Position numbers and translations under genes: made by a program. From Bacteroidota bacterium (GTDB lineage Bacteria; Bacteroidota; Bacteroidia; Chitinophagales; Chitinophagaceae): DNA of 64,000 bases. The notes beneath the pieces are model-generated. The model was not told the origin of the DNA, made no database searches, and was given only the letters and a program-made list of their open reading frames with translations. The stretch is taken from NCBI GenBank assembly GCA_018268105.1, contig JAFDXG010000038.1, positions 1 through 64,000 on the forward strand, in the 5' to 3' direction. Shown piece by piece: positions 51,666 to 60,858 of this stretch (positions are counted from its first letter, which is position 1; each line of letters begins with the position of its first letter).

Positions 51666-52280
51666 CTATAATCCAATATCAAGAATAGTTGTTCCGGGTT
51701 TGATGTGTACCCCTTGCAATCCTGCAGCTATTGCGCCTTCAATGTTTGGTAAAGCATCATCAACAAACAAAGTTCGGGCAGGGTCTAAATTCTGTTCCTT
51801 TATAATATGCCTGTAAGATGCCACATCTGGTTTACGCATCTTCAATATTTGAGAATAATAAGCTTTTTCAAAATGATCGTCAAAGCTTGTACTGTTGAAC
51901 GTTTCTGCATATTTTTTACGGAAAGCATCAAGGTGCAAGGCATTGGTATTGCTAAACAGAAACAATCTGTATTTTGATTTGATACGGTTTAATAAATCAA
52001 TTCTTTCTTTTGGGAAAATGCCAAGCATCGAGTTCCAGGCGTTTGTTAAAGCAGTATCTGATAGCGGTAATCCGGCTAATTGCCTGAGAGAAAAAAGAAA
52101 GGTAGCGCTGTCAATAGCGCCTACTTCGTAGTCTTTAAAAAAAGAAGATACATTCCCGCTCCGAAATAGCTCATTATAATTTTTTACCCCAAGTTCTGAG
52201 AAATTTCTTTCAGCAGCGGGCATATCCAACGTAAGGATTACACCCCCCAGGTCGAATATGATATTGTCTATGTTTTGCAT
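51666..52280 (-). CDS. HAD-superfamily hydrolase (YihX-like phosphatase)
   Basis: A 204-aa HAD enzyme: motif 1 IIFDLGGVIL (Asp nucleophile; the second Asp is Gly, as in the YihX/epoxide-hydrolase group), motif 2 LFLFSNTNALH, Lys in MRKPDVASY, motif 4 TLFVDDALPNIEGA. YihX dephosphorylates alpha-D-glucose 1-phosphate, a plausible role near sugar genes but not shown. Convergent with the acyltransferase gene; a TATTTTTA box lies 4 nt before its ATG. Confidence 0.9.
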   Translation of the reverse strand: MQNIDNIIFDLGGVILTLDMPAAERNFSELGVKNYNELFRSGNVSSFFKDYEVGAIDSATFLFSLRQLAGLPLSDTALTNAWNSMLGIFPKERIDLLNRIKSKYRLFLFSNTNALHLDAFRKKYAETFNSTSFDDHFEKAYYSQILKMRKPDVASYRHIIKEQNLDPARTLFVDDALPNIEGAIAAGLQGVHIKPGTTILDIGL

Positions 52281-52414
52281 GGCATAAAAATAAGGAGGAA
52301 TTGGTTAATTAGCCGGAGGTAATTAGATGGAACTGTGTAATGAATGTGACACGCATAGTGGAGTTTTTTTACAAATAACAGCATCATCTTCTTTCGATAT
52401 TACCTCTTGAAATC

Positions 52415-54700
52415 TCATAATAATTTAAAATCTGCCTCTTTAACATCTCTGCTATTAGTACCGATGAAAATTTTAAAATCACCCGGTTCGGCTACAAATT
52501 TCAGGTCGCTGTTATAAAATTTCAGGTCGTCTGCCGAAATAGTGAATGTAACTTTTTGGGATTCGCCCGCTTTCAATTCTATTTTCTGAAATCCTTTCAA
52601 TTCCTTTACCGGACGGGTTATACTTCCCACCATATCGCGGATATACATTTGCACAACCTCTTTTCCTGTTCTGTTGCCACTATTGGTCACCGTTACGAAT
52701 GCCGTAATTTTCTCTCCGGGCTTAAAAGAACTGCTGCTCAAGCTAATATCACTATAGCTAAAGCTGGTATAACTCAGCCCAAACCCAAAAGGATAAACGG
52801 GGTCATTAGACACATCAAGAAAATTAGAACGGAATTTTTGAAACCATTGCCCATCTGCTAACGGGCGCCCGGTGTTTTTGTGGTTATAATATAATGGTAT
52901 TTGTCCCACATTCTGCGGAAAGGTAGTGGTTAATTTGCCCGATGGATTTACATCACCAAACAATACATCTGCAATGGCAGTTCCAGCTTCTGAACCGGGA
53001 AACCATACGTTGAGTATTGCCGGCACATGCTGCTGCTCCCAGGCCAGGGTCATCGGTCTTCCTGCAAATAATACCAGCACAACCGGTTTGCCGGTTTTCA
53101 GCAACGCTCCCAGTAGTTTTCGCTGCACATCCGGTATACCTATATCCGTTCTGCTGGCGCTTTCACCGGTCATTTCAGCAGCTTCACCAAGGGCGGCCAC
53201 TATTACATCCGACTGCGAAGCTATATTCAATGCTTCATTCAGCAATGCTTCATCGCTGCGGTTATCCCTTCCCAGCGATTTTCCAAACATGGTAGCTCTT
53301 TGTTCCAGCAGGCTGTCTTCCGTAAGATTAGACCCCCTGGCATATAATATCCTGGCGTTGTTTCCCACCGCAGATTCCAGTCCTTCCCTCACTGAAATGG
53401 GTTTTGAAAAATCCGCCGACACACTCCATGTCCCCGGCATGTTCGCTCTATTGTTAGCAAGCGGCCCAACCAATGCAATAGTGCCGGATTTTTTTATCGG
53501 CAAAACATTTCTGTCGTTCTTCAACAATACGAAACTCTCGGCAGCTATTTCTCTCGCAGTTCTTCTGTTGGACTCGGTATATATTTCATTTGCCGCCCTT
53601 TCTTCGCTGCAATAGCGATAAGGGTCGTTGAACAAACCGAGTTTGTATTTTGCTTCCAATACTTTGCGGCAGGCATCATCAATTTGCTTTTGGGTTATCT
53701 TCCCCTGCTGCAGCGATTTATTTAACGTGGTGAGAAATCCTTCTCCCACCATGTCCATGTCTACTCCTGCTTTCAATGCTAAAGCAGAAACCTGTTGCAG
53801 GTCACCCATGCCATGATCAATCATTTCATTAATAGCGGTATAATCTGTAACCACCATTCCTTTGAATCCCCATTGCTTGCGCAGCAAATCGGTAAACAAC
53901 CATTTATTTGCCGTTGCCGGTATGCCGTCTATTTCATTAAAGGATGTCATTACGCTTCCCACGCCTGCATCCACAGCCGCTTTGTATGGAGGTAAATATT
54001 CATTGTACATTCTTACCCGACTCATATCAACGGTATTATAATCACGTCCCGCTTCACCGGCGCCATATAATGCAAAATGTTTTACACAGGCCATTATGGT
54101 GTTGTTCTTCGATAAATCATCACCCTGGTATCCTTTCACCATTGCCATTGCTATCTGCGAGCCGAGGTAAGGGTCTTCGCCTGAACCTTCTGACACTCTG
54201 CCCCAGCGGGGGTCACGGGAAATATCAACCATGGGTGAAAAAGTCCAGTTCAACCCGTCTGCACTGGCTTCAGTGGCTGCTATCCTTGCGCTGCGCTCAA
54301 TCAGCTTCATATTCCAGGTACATGACAATCCCAGCGGGATGGGGAACATTGTTTTATATCCGTGTATCACATCCATTCCGAAGAGGATAGGAATTTTTAA
54401 ACGGGTTTGAGAAACTGCAATTTCCTGCGCCTTACGGATACGTGCAGGCGAAGACATGCTGAATATTCCTCCTACATTACCCGCTTTTATCTTTGCTTCC
54501 ACATCCGAACTTACCACAGAACCTGTGGTAGCTTCTCCGCCGGTAAGTAAATTCAGTTGACCAATTTTTTCATCTATGGTCATTTTGTTCAGTAGGCCGG
54601 TGACAAACTTATCCATTTTTGTATCAGGCAATACCGGTTTTATCTGCGCACTTACGGTAATGTATAAGCTGATCAGCGAAACTGTTATAAGTGATTTCAT
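52415..54700 (-). CDS. bglX: GH3 beta-glucosidase (BglX-like)
   Basis: A 761-aa enzyme with a signal peptide (TVSAQ, residue 19). GH3 N-domain (SPMVDISRDPRWGRVSEGSGE), nucleophile Asp286 in FKGMVVTDYTAI, the (alpha/beta)6 sandwich with ESASRTDI, and a C-terminal fibronectin-like domain (ITAFVTVTNSGNRTGKEVV). It hydrolyses beta-glucosides in the periplasm, releasing sugar that the nearby MFS, ROK and oxidoreductases could use. Followed on the same strand by nothing close; the SGNH esterase is 25 bp upstream. Confidence 0.95.
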   Translation of the reverse strand: MKSLITVSLISLYITVSAQIKPVLPDTKMDKFVTGLLNKMTIDEKIGQLNLLTGGEATTGSVVSSDVEAKIKAGNVGGIFSMSSPARIRKAQEIAVSQTRLKIPILFGMDVIHGYKTMFPIPLGLSCTWNMKLIERSARIAATEASADGLNWTFSPMVDISRDPRWGRVSEGSGEDPYLGSQIAMAMVKGYQGDDLSKNNTIMACVKHFALYGAGEAGRDYNTVDMSRVRMYNEYLPPYKAAVDAGVGSVMTSFNEIDGIPATANKWLFTDLLRKQWGFKGMVVTDYTAINEMIDHGMGDLQQVSALALKAGVDMDMVGEGFLTTLNKSLQQGKITQKQIDDACRKVLEAKYKLGLFNDPYRYCSEERAANEIYTESNRRTAREIAAESFVLLKNDRNVLPIKKSGTIALVGPLANNRANMPGTWSVSADFSKPISVREGLESAVGNNARILYARGSNLTEDSLLEQRATMFGKSLGRDNRSDEALLNEALNIASQSDVIVAALGEAAEMTGESASRTDIGIPDVQRKLLGALLKTGKPVVLVLFAGRPMTLAWEQQHVPAILNVWFPGSEAGTAIADVLFGDVNPSGKLTTTFPQNVGQIPLYYNHKNTGRPLADGQWFQKFRSNFLDVSNDPVYPFGFGLSYTSFSYSDISLSSSSFKPGEKITAFVTVTNSGNRTGKEVVQMYIRDMVGSITRPVKELKGFQKIELKAGESQKVTFTISADDLKFYNSDLKFVAEPGDFKIFIGTNSRDVKEADFKLL

Positions 54701-54725
54701 ATACTATGTTTAAAGTTTTTCAGCA

Positions 54726-55379
54726 TTACTTCAGATAAGGTTCCAGCGCCTGCTGCCATATTTTGTATCCGTCTTTATTCATGTGCAGCATATCCTGCAC
54801 AAATAATTCTTTTCTGGGTTTACCTTCTGCATCAAGCATTAAAGGATATATGTTTATAAATGCAGTTCTTTTTTTGGTGCTGAGAAAGTTTTGGATATTG
54901 CTGTTAGCAGTCTGCATGGTTGGGAAAAATTTTTCCCTGCTGGGGCTGGGCTTCATTGCGATATATACAATAGGAATTTTGGGGTACCTGTTTCTTATGA
55001 TATCGAAAAGGGTGATGAACCGGTTTGTTACTGTCTCCGCTGTAATGGTATCCGAAGAAGCTACATCGTTTTCCCCGCAATAAATAACTATCTCTTTTGG
55101 CTGATAAGGAAAAATAATATCATCAGCATACCTAATAAGATCGGGCAGGGTAGAACCACCAAATCCCCGGTTGAGAATATGGTGTCCGGGAAAATATTCC
55201 TGCACATCCGTCCATTTGGTAAATGAAGAACTCCCGATGAATAGTATCATTTTTTTCTTAGGGAAATGCAGGCTATCCTGTTTCTTAAACTTTTGGATAT
55301 CGCTATAAAACGGTGGATGCTGTGCAAATGCAGTTACAACAAAACCTAATAATAATCCAATGAGCAATATTTTTTTCAT
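54726..55379 (-). CDS. Secreted SGNH/GDSL-family esterase
   Basis: A 217-aa protein with signal peptide (TAFAQ, about 20). SGNH blocks: ILFIGSSSFTKW (catalytic Ser), NRGFGGSTLPDL, YCGENDVASSD and DMLHMNKDGYKIW (Asp/His pair). It likely removes acetyl or other esters from glycans before GH3 attack; the gene is 25 bp upstream of the GH3 gene. Confidence 0.92.
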   Translation of the reverse strand: MKKILLIGLLLGFVVTAFAQHPPFYSDIQKFKKQDSLHFPKKKMILFIGSSSFTKWTDVQEYFPGHHILNRGFGGSTLPDLIRYADDIIFPYQPKEIVIYCGENDVASSDTITAETVTNRFITLFDIIRNRYPKIPIVYIAMKPSPSREKFFPTMQTANSNIQNFLSTKKRTAFINIYPLMLDAEGKPRKELFVQDMLHMNKDGYKIWQQALEPYLK

Positions 55380-55523
55380 GAAGTATTTTTTATAAAAGAA
55401 TAAAGTGAATTAATCAGTGGTATTAGTTTTTTTAATTTAACATGTTGCTTAAGCAATGCTGCATCTCATCACTTACAATGTAAAAGCGGATAATGAAATT
55501 TCCCGGAAAACCTGCCATTGTCT

Positions 55524-55577
55524 ATTCTGTGAAAATCTGTGTAATCCTTGAGAAACTATTTTTATCTGTGAAACCCC
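55524..55577. repeat. Intergenic low-complexity phrase with 9-10 nt period
   Basis: ATTCTGTGAAAATCTGTGTAA followed by TCCTTGAGAAA and TTTTTATCTGTGAAACCCC. TCTGTG recurs three times at loose spacing. It sits just after the SIS gene stop on the minus strand. It differs in period from the heptad tracts. Function unknown. Confidence 0.4.
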
Positions 55578-55614
55578 TATTTATATCAGCAAGTTAGCCT
55601 AAATACCCGTTTTA

Positions 55615-56379
55615 TTATACCCCCGCTATTCTCGTTTTATATTCCGCAAGAGCTTCATCAAGTCGTTGTTTAGCGGTATTGTCGCCGGGCACATTGTGTG
55701 AAGGATGGATAAACAGTTTAACTCCCCTGTCGGCAAGTATCTCAGCAATGGTAGTCACTGTCATCCACACGCAGGTTACAAAACCCATGGTAGACAAGGG
55801 TCCGATTTTATCCTGGTGGTTTTTCAGATCAACTGCTGCATCCTGAATGGGTACGCAGGTATCTACTACTACATCAGCAAGGTCAAAAATAGTTTTACCC
55901 GAGGAGTGACGTGTTGTTTTTCCTTTAGCTTCGGCGGCAGATCCAAACACCACTACTTTCATCCCTTTATTTCTGGCTTCAATGGCGATATCAATATTTA
56001 CATTGTTGATACCGGAATGAGAAAACAGCCACATAACATCGCGGGTATCAAAGTTGTATCCTTTCATAATTTCTTTTCCGTATCCTTCCACTCTTTCGAG
56101 AAAAACAAACTGGTGCACACCCATTTCACCCACAATGCGGGTAAAGAAAGTAAGCGGCAGCTCGCACATGGGATGAAATCCTACAAAACCTCCGATACGC
56201 GGATACATTTCTTCTATGGGCAAGGTAGCATGCCCGCAACCAAATGTATGTACCCATCTCTTCTGTTCTATTGCACCTGCCATTAGTTCTGCAGCTTTCT
56301 GAATATTTTCCATCTGTGTGTCTTCAATTTTCTGCATGATGTCTCTTGCTTTACCCAGCCATTGTTTTGCTAATTGCAT
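55615..56379 (-). CDS. SIS-domain sugar-isomerase-like protein
   Basis: A 254-aa SIS (phosphosugar-binding) protein: VHTFGCGHATLPIEE (about 43-57), MWLFSHSGINNVNIDIAIEARNKG (Ser/Thr phosphosugar pocket), VVVFGSAAEAK. No signal. It is the last gene of the Gfo/Idh - ROK - MFS - SIS set, 27 bp after the transporter. Resembles the small SIS isomerases that act on phosphorylated amino sugars; exact reaction not visible. Confidence 0.88.
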   Translation of the reverse strand: MQLAKQWLGKARDIMQKIEDTQMENIQKAAELMAGAIEQKRWVHTFGCGHATLPIEEMYPRIGGFVGFHPMCELPLTFFTRIVGEMGVHQFVFLERVEGYGKEIMKGYNFDTRDVMWLFSHSGINNVNIDIAIEARNKGMKVVVFGSAAEAKGKTTRHSSGKTIFDLADVVVDTCVPIQDAAVDLKNHQDKIGPLSTMGFVTCVWMTVTTIAEILADRGVKLFIHPSHNVPGDNTAKQRLDEALAEYKTRIAGV

Positions 56380-56406
56380 ATTTGTATGTTTTAATGTGTG
56401 TGTATT

Positions 56407-57579
56407 TTATGTTTGTTTAAGAATACTTTTTTCTTTATTTAATTTCTGTAAAATTACATAACACAATAACGACATAATTACCGATTCTATCAGTATCACC
56501 GGTGCCACAGAGTGTATTCCATAATATTTGGCTATCACACCCATAATGTAATTGATGAGCATATTGCCAAGTAGCGCAATAGTAAGAATAAAACTGAAGG
56601 CAGTAGCAGAAATATCTGCATGACGTGTGCCCACAATACTGTACATCATCGGGAAGCCTGCTGCCATACCTGCCCCAAGCGTTACAAGTGCAATCAGTAC
56701 ATAAGTGAATGTTTTCCCGGCAAGTAACAGCACACTGCCGGAGAGCAGCATCAACATTGAAACCAGCAGCATAGTGCGGTCTGATTGTTTACGAAAAACA
56801 CTTCCGGTAAGCAGCCGCATCGCGGCCATACCTATTATATTGGCAGTTAGCGCATATAAGGCTTTGTCTGCCGCTATCCTTAGGTTTTCCTGCATATATG
56901 TGGTTATCCAGTTGTGTACTATTGCTTCGAGGCTGCTTTGAAAAAACAGGAAAAAAGCAATCAGCAGCAAAACTTTATTCTTAAACAAATGGAAAATATG
57001 AAGCGCATCAAGGTTGTTGACATTTTTACCTTGCGGAAATTGAAGTAGCAATGCGGAAATGGCTATCAGTAGTGCGAGGCATGCAGTAGTATATAGTATT
57101 ATTTCAAAATCAATTTTATTTTTTAAAAAACCAAGTATCAGAGGTATTCCAAGTGCACCAATAGCAAAGAATACCCCCAGCAAACTAAGGTTGGCACCTT
57201 TATTTTTTTTGCTGATATCGGAAACAAGCGCATTGGTGGCGCCATTTACACAACCCCCGCCAAAGCCAAAACCGAATATGCAGCATTGCAGTAATGTGAT
57301 GGATTTTAGATATGCGATACCTGCCAGTCCGAGTGCAATGAGCAGACAATTTGCAGCAAGTAAATAACGATAGCCATACCTGTCGCAGAAGTATCCAAAT
57401 AATAGGGAACCCGCTAAAATGCCAAAGGGAAGAATTGCAAATAAAGCGCCGGCGGCAACATCATTCAATCCGAATTTTATTTTCAGGTCCGGTAATACCG
57501 ATCCGAGTGTGATGAGTGTTATACCAAACAACAGCATCCCTGCTCCGGCAATGATAAAATTTGCAGTACGGTTATACAT
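56407..57579 (-). CDS. MFS sugar transporter
   Basis: About 390 aa with 12 membrane helices and the MFS loop motif GYFCDRYGYRYLLA between helices 2 and 3. The ATG at 57579 (MYNRTANFI) overlaps the ROK stop by 8 bp; the upstream in-frame ATG at 57621 lies within ROK and adds a polar stretch. It would import the sugar phosphorylated by ROK. Similar to the FucP/sugar-MFS group, but substrate unknown. Confidence 0.88.
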   Translation of the reverse strand: MYNRTANFIIAGAGMLLFGITLITLGSVLPDLKIKFGLNDVAAGALFAILPFGILAGSLLFGYFCDRYGYRYLLAANCLLIALGLAGIAYLKSITLLQCCIFGFGFGGGCVNGATNALVSDISKKNKGANLSLLGVFFAIGALGIPLILGFLKNKIDFEIILYTTACLALLIAISALLLQFPQGKNVNNLDALHIFHLFKNKVLLLIAFFLFFQSSLEAIVHNWITTYMQENLRIAADKALYALTANIIGMAAMRLLTGSVFRKQSDRTMLLVSMLMLLSGSVLLLAGKTFTYVLIALVTLGAGMAAGFPMMYSIVGTRHADISATAFSFILTIALLGNMLINYIMGVIAKYYGIHSVAPVILIESVIMSLLCYVILQKLNKEKSILKQT

Positions 57580-58528
57580 ATTGATGGTCTGGTAATTGAA
57601 ATGCAATACAGGCTGCACCAAATATGCCTGCCTGTCTCCTTAATGCAGAAACTTCCACTATACAGTGTTTTGCACTTTTGGGCTGCGCCCAAAGGGTTAT
57701 TACCTTTTTAATTTGAGGCAAAAATTGCGCAGCAGGACCAAATACACCACCGCCGAAAATCACTTTGTCGGGATTGAAAATGCTGATAAGATTAGCAGCA
57801 GCTAATCCCCAAAGTTCAATACATTCCTGAACTACCTGTTGTGCCAGTTCGTCATTTGTATATGCTTCAATAATATCACGGGCAGAAAGAGGCTGTTTAT
57901 TTTTTAGGCAACCTTTGTATTGAGGTTGCGTGGTCATTAGATTTTTAGCAAGTAAAACCATCCCTCTTCCTGAAGCATAATGTTCAAATGCACAAATTTT
58001 TTCAGTACTGTTTATTATACCAGGTGCGGGAAGTGCCATCCATCCCACTGAGCCCGCAATATCATTTGAACCCGTCAGCACCTTGTTATTGACCATTATA
58101 CCGGCACCTATACCTGTTCCCACCGCTATAAAAATGACATTGCTGCATTCCTGTGCATAACCTTTCCATTTTTCTCCGATGATATAACAGGTGCGGTCGT
58201 TGCTGATAATCACCGGTATTTTGCCAATTGCAGATTCAATTTCTTTTTGCAGGGGATAATCATCCCAGCCTTTAATGTTTGGAGCCCATACCGTTCCTTT
58301 CTCCGGCCATACTATACCCGGGATGGCTATACTGACAGCGTTTACTGTAATATTGTTTTGAGCACATTGATGAAGTATCCGGAGTATCTCACTGATAATG
58401 GTACTGTTTACTTCTGTTCCTTCCGAATGAGTAAATATTTTTTCTGTTTGCAGCGATAATGTACCTGTATGATCAACCAGTCCAAATGCGGCTTTAGTTC
58501 CCCCAATGTCAATAGCAAGTACGTACAT
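57572..58528 (-). CDS. ROK-family sugar kinase with lost zinc motif
   Basis: A 318-aa kinase: ATP motif AIDIGGTKAAFGLV, catalytic Asp in ISNDRTCYIIGE, and GTGIGAGIMVNNKVLTGSN. The usual ROK zinc motif (CxCGxxGC) and the preceding GH are replaced by GWMALPAPGIINSTEKICAF, with a single Cys. Zinc-free ROK enzymes exist, but the substrate site here is unusual. It lies 6 bp after the Gfo/Idh gene and overlaps MFS. Confidence 0.88.
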   Translation of the reverse strand: MYVLAIDIGGTKAAFGLVDHTGTLSLQTEKIFTHSEGTEVNSTIISEILRILHQCAQNNITVNAVSIAIPGIVWPEKGTVWAPNIKGWDDYPLQKEIESAIGKIPVIISNDRTCYIIGEKWKGYAQECSNVIFIAVGTGIGAGIMVNNKVLTGSNDIAGSVGWMALPAPGIINSTEKICAFEHYASGRGMVLLAKNLMTTQPQYKGCLKNKQPLSARDIIEAYTNDELAQQVVQECIELWGLAAANLISIFNPDKVIFGGGVFGPAAQFLPQIKKVITLWAQPKSAKHCIVEVSALRRQAGIFGAACIAFQLPDHQYV

Positions 58529-58534
58529 CGGGTT

Positions 58535-59668
58535 TTATTTTTTTATATCCAGTTTTTGTGCATTCTTTTGTGCCAGCAGGGCTAGTTCAGTAGCAAGGAA
58601 GCAATGTTCCTGTGTCATGGCAGTTTCGGTACGGTTGATGATATCGTTTACAAATAGTTCTCCAAAGGGTAGGGTTATGTTGTTACAATCCATGTATTTT
58701 GTTTCTTTCTGGTTTACCAGGTAGAGGTGGTTACCCCCCTTGTGGTTACTGGCAATATCAATATTCTTGCGTATTTCGATATAACCATCTGTGCCAAGTA
58801 TAGTAAGCCTGCCGTCTCCCCAGGTATTTAATGCCTCCGGAGTAAACCAGTCCACACGAATATAACCTGTGCCCTGGTTTCCCTTTATGGTTGCATCACC
58901 AAAATCTTCGAAAGCGGGATATTGCGGATAATGCACGTTGCCCGTTTGTGAACAAACAATTTCAGCCATTGAGGAACCTGTAAAAAAAAGAAACTGGTCG
59001 AATTGATGTGAACCAATATCAGTAATAATGCCGCCATAATATTTTTTATCGAAAAACCACTCAGGTCTTGATGCCGGGTTCATACGGTGTGGCCCTAATC
59101 CAATAGTTTGAACAACATTGCCTATTGCGCCAGCTTTTACGAGTTCGCCCGCTTTTATAGTGGCTTTGTTTTCGAGCCGCTCACTATACATGATAATATA
59201 CTTACGATTGGTTTCTTTTTGTACGCGGCGAACATCTGCCAGTTGTTCCAAAGTAATAATACCCGGCTTGTCAACCAGGTAGTCTTTGCCGTGTTTCATC
59301 ACTTCAATACCAAGTGGTGCCCGCTCTAAGGGAATGCCCGAACTGAGCACCAGTTGTATGGAATTGTCCTCAAGTATTGTTTTTTGATTGGGTGCAGGTT
59401 TGGCATTGGGATATTTTTTTGCAAAATCAGCAGCAAGATCAGCTTCTTTGGCATAAAAGGAAATGAGTTGCCCCCCGCCCCGTGTTACTGCATCTACCAT
59501 TCCGTAGATATGGGGATGATTGATATTAATTACTGAAAACCTGATTTTCGGTGCAGTTGGTATGGAAGCAAAAGCAGTTTGGGATAATGAAGAAAGAATA
59601 GAGATGCTGGCTGCCGCACCGGCACTGTTTTTAATAAATCTCCTGCGGTTTGGTGAAAAATCATGCAT
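58535..59668 (-). CDS. Tat-exported Gfo/Idh/MocA-family oxidoreductase
   Basis: A 377-aa protein with twin-arginine signal (NRRRFIKNSAGAAASISI). The Rossmann region is atypical: the start reads IRFSVININHPHIYG rather than GxGxxG. The catalytic-Lys motif is VDKPGIITL (Glu changed to Asp). ITDIGSHQFDQFLFFTG carries the substrate His. It is the first gene of the Gfo/Idh - ROK - MFS - SIS operon. NAD binding may be weakened or different. Confidence 0.88.
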   Translation of the reverse strand: MHDFSPNRRRFIKNSAGAAASISILSSLSQTAFASIPTAPKIRFSVININHPHIYGMVDAVTRGGGQLISFYAKEADLAADFAKKYPNAKPAPNQKTILEDNSIQLVLSSGIPLERAPLGIEVMKHGKDYLVDKPGIITLEQLADVRRVQKETNRKYIIMYSERLENKATIKAGELVKAGAIGNVVQTIGLGPHRMNPASRPEWFFDKKYYGGIITDIGSHQFDQFLFFTGSSMAEIVCSQTGNVHYPQYPAFEDFGDATIKGNQGTGYIRVDWFTPEALNTWGDGRLTILGTDGYIEIRKNIDIASNHKGGNHLYLVNQKETKYMDCNNITLPFGELFVNDIINRTETAMTQEHCFLATELALLAQKNAQKLDIKK

Positions 59669-59713
59669 AACGTATATTTTATGACAAGCAGTGAAGATTA
59701 AATATAACTTATT

Positions 59714-59730
59714 AATGGGTACAGCCCATT
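59714..59730. promoter_or_regulatory. Inverted repeat in the divergent region
   Basis: AATGGG-tacag-CCCATT (59714-59730) lies 46 bp upstream of the Tat oxidoreductase operon start, in the gap shared with the divergent Gfo/Idh gene. A small operator is possible. Confidence 0.3.
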
Positions 59731-59831
59731 TTTAATGACAGATAAATTTTTGTTTAGTATCCACTCTGTTATTTATATATCGTTATACTTTAAGGAAAGT
59801 ATTGACAGGCGACAATAAAATCCGCATGCCT

Positions 59832-59853
59832 TATCTTTGGTCATTTAAATGAC
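59832..59853 (+). promoter_or_regulatory. -7 box plus 14-bp perfect palindrome
   Basis: TATCTTTG (59832-59839) is an exact TAnnTTTG. It is followed at once by GTCATTTAAATGAC (59840-59853), a perfect 14-bp palindrome over the expected transcription start, 5 nt before the ATG. A repressor bound there would block transcription. Confidence 0.5.
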
Positions 59854-59858
59854 AATAC

Positions 59859-60836
59859 ATGCTTAAAGTTGGCATTTTTGGAACAGGTCACCTCGGCAAA
59901 TTCCATATCAATAACTGGCAGAAAATCAGCAACGCAACACTGGTTGGGTTTTATGACCCGGATGATAATACTGCAGCGGAAGTAATGAAGCAATACGGTC
60001 TCAAAAGGTTTGACGATCAGGAAACGCTTTTAGATGTCTGTGATGCGGTTGATATCATTGCTCCTACCACCTATCATTTCGATATTTGTGAAAAGGCAAT
60101 TCGCAAAAGCAAACATGTATTTGTAGAAAAACCACTTGCAGATACAATGGACCAGGCACATAAAATTGTGAAGCTGGCTAAGGAAGCCAACGTAAAAGTG
60201 CAGGTTGGGCATGTGGAGCGTTTCAATCCAGCTTATCTGGCACTCAAAGGATATAAGCTGGCTCCTATGTTTATAGAAGTGCACAGGCTTGCACAATTTA
60301 ATCCCCGTGGTACCGAAGTAAGTGTAATACTCGATTTAATGATTCATGATATAGATATTGTATTGAGTATTGTGAAGAGTGGTGTTAAAAGTATATCGGC
60401 AAGCGGAGTAGTGGTAATGACGGAAACACCCGATATTGCCAACGTGCGAATTGAATTTGATAACGGCTGTGTGGCAAATCTTACTTCATCAAGGATTTCG
60501 ATGAAAAAGATGCGTAAGATGCGCTTGTTTCAAAAGGATGCCTATATTGGTATTGACTTCCTCGAAAAGAAAACAGAAATCATAAAGTTGCGGGAAGATT
60601 CAGATAAAGATGCTTTTACATTTGATATAGAAACACCTACTGGTACAAAAGTAATTGCGATTGCAAATCCGCCGGTGCCAGACACCAATGCTATTTTGAT
60701 GGAACTTGAAGCTTTTGTAAATGCGGTAACAGCCAACACCCCCGCACCGGTGTCGGAAGTAGATGGATTAATGGCAATGGATGTAGCTCACCAGATATTG
60801 CAAAAAATCCAATCGGCCAATTACGTTGTAAAATAA
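59859..60836 (+). CDS. Gfo/Idh/MocA-family oxidoreductase (cytosolic)
   Basis: A 325-aa dehydrogenase: GIFGTGHLGKFH (about 5-16), VFVEKPLADTM, VGHVERFNPAY and LMIHDIDIVLSIV. VGHVERFNPA and a following sugar transferase gene resemble members found with envelope sugar or UDP-sugar genes (for example UDP-GlcNAc-type 3-dehydrogenases), which suggests a role in nucleotide-sugar synthesis, not catabolism. The next gene starts 22 bp after the stop. Confidence 0.9.
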   Translation: MLKVGIFGTGHLGKFHINNWQKISNATLVGFYDPDDNTAAEVMKQYGLKRFDDQETLLDVCDAVDIIAPTTYHFDICEKAIRKSKHVFVEKPLADTMDQAHKIVKLAKEANVKVQVGHVERFNPAYLALKGYKLAPMFIEVHRLAQFNPRGTEVSVILDLMIHDIDIVLSIVKSGVKSISASGVVVMTETPDIANVRIEFDNGCVANLTSSRISMKKMRKMRLFQKDAYIGIDFLEKKTEIIKLREDSDKDAFTFDIETPTGTKVIAIANPPVPDTNAILMELEAFVNAVTANTPAPVSEVDGLMAMDVAHQILQKIQSANYVVK

Positions 60837-60858
60837 CGATGTTGAGTCTGTCAATGCC

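Noticed and set aside
52926..53615. 229-codon frame opposite the GH3 gene
   Set aside because: Antisense shadow of a well-supported enzyme.
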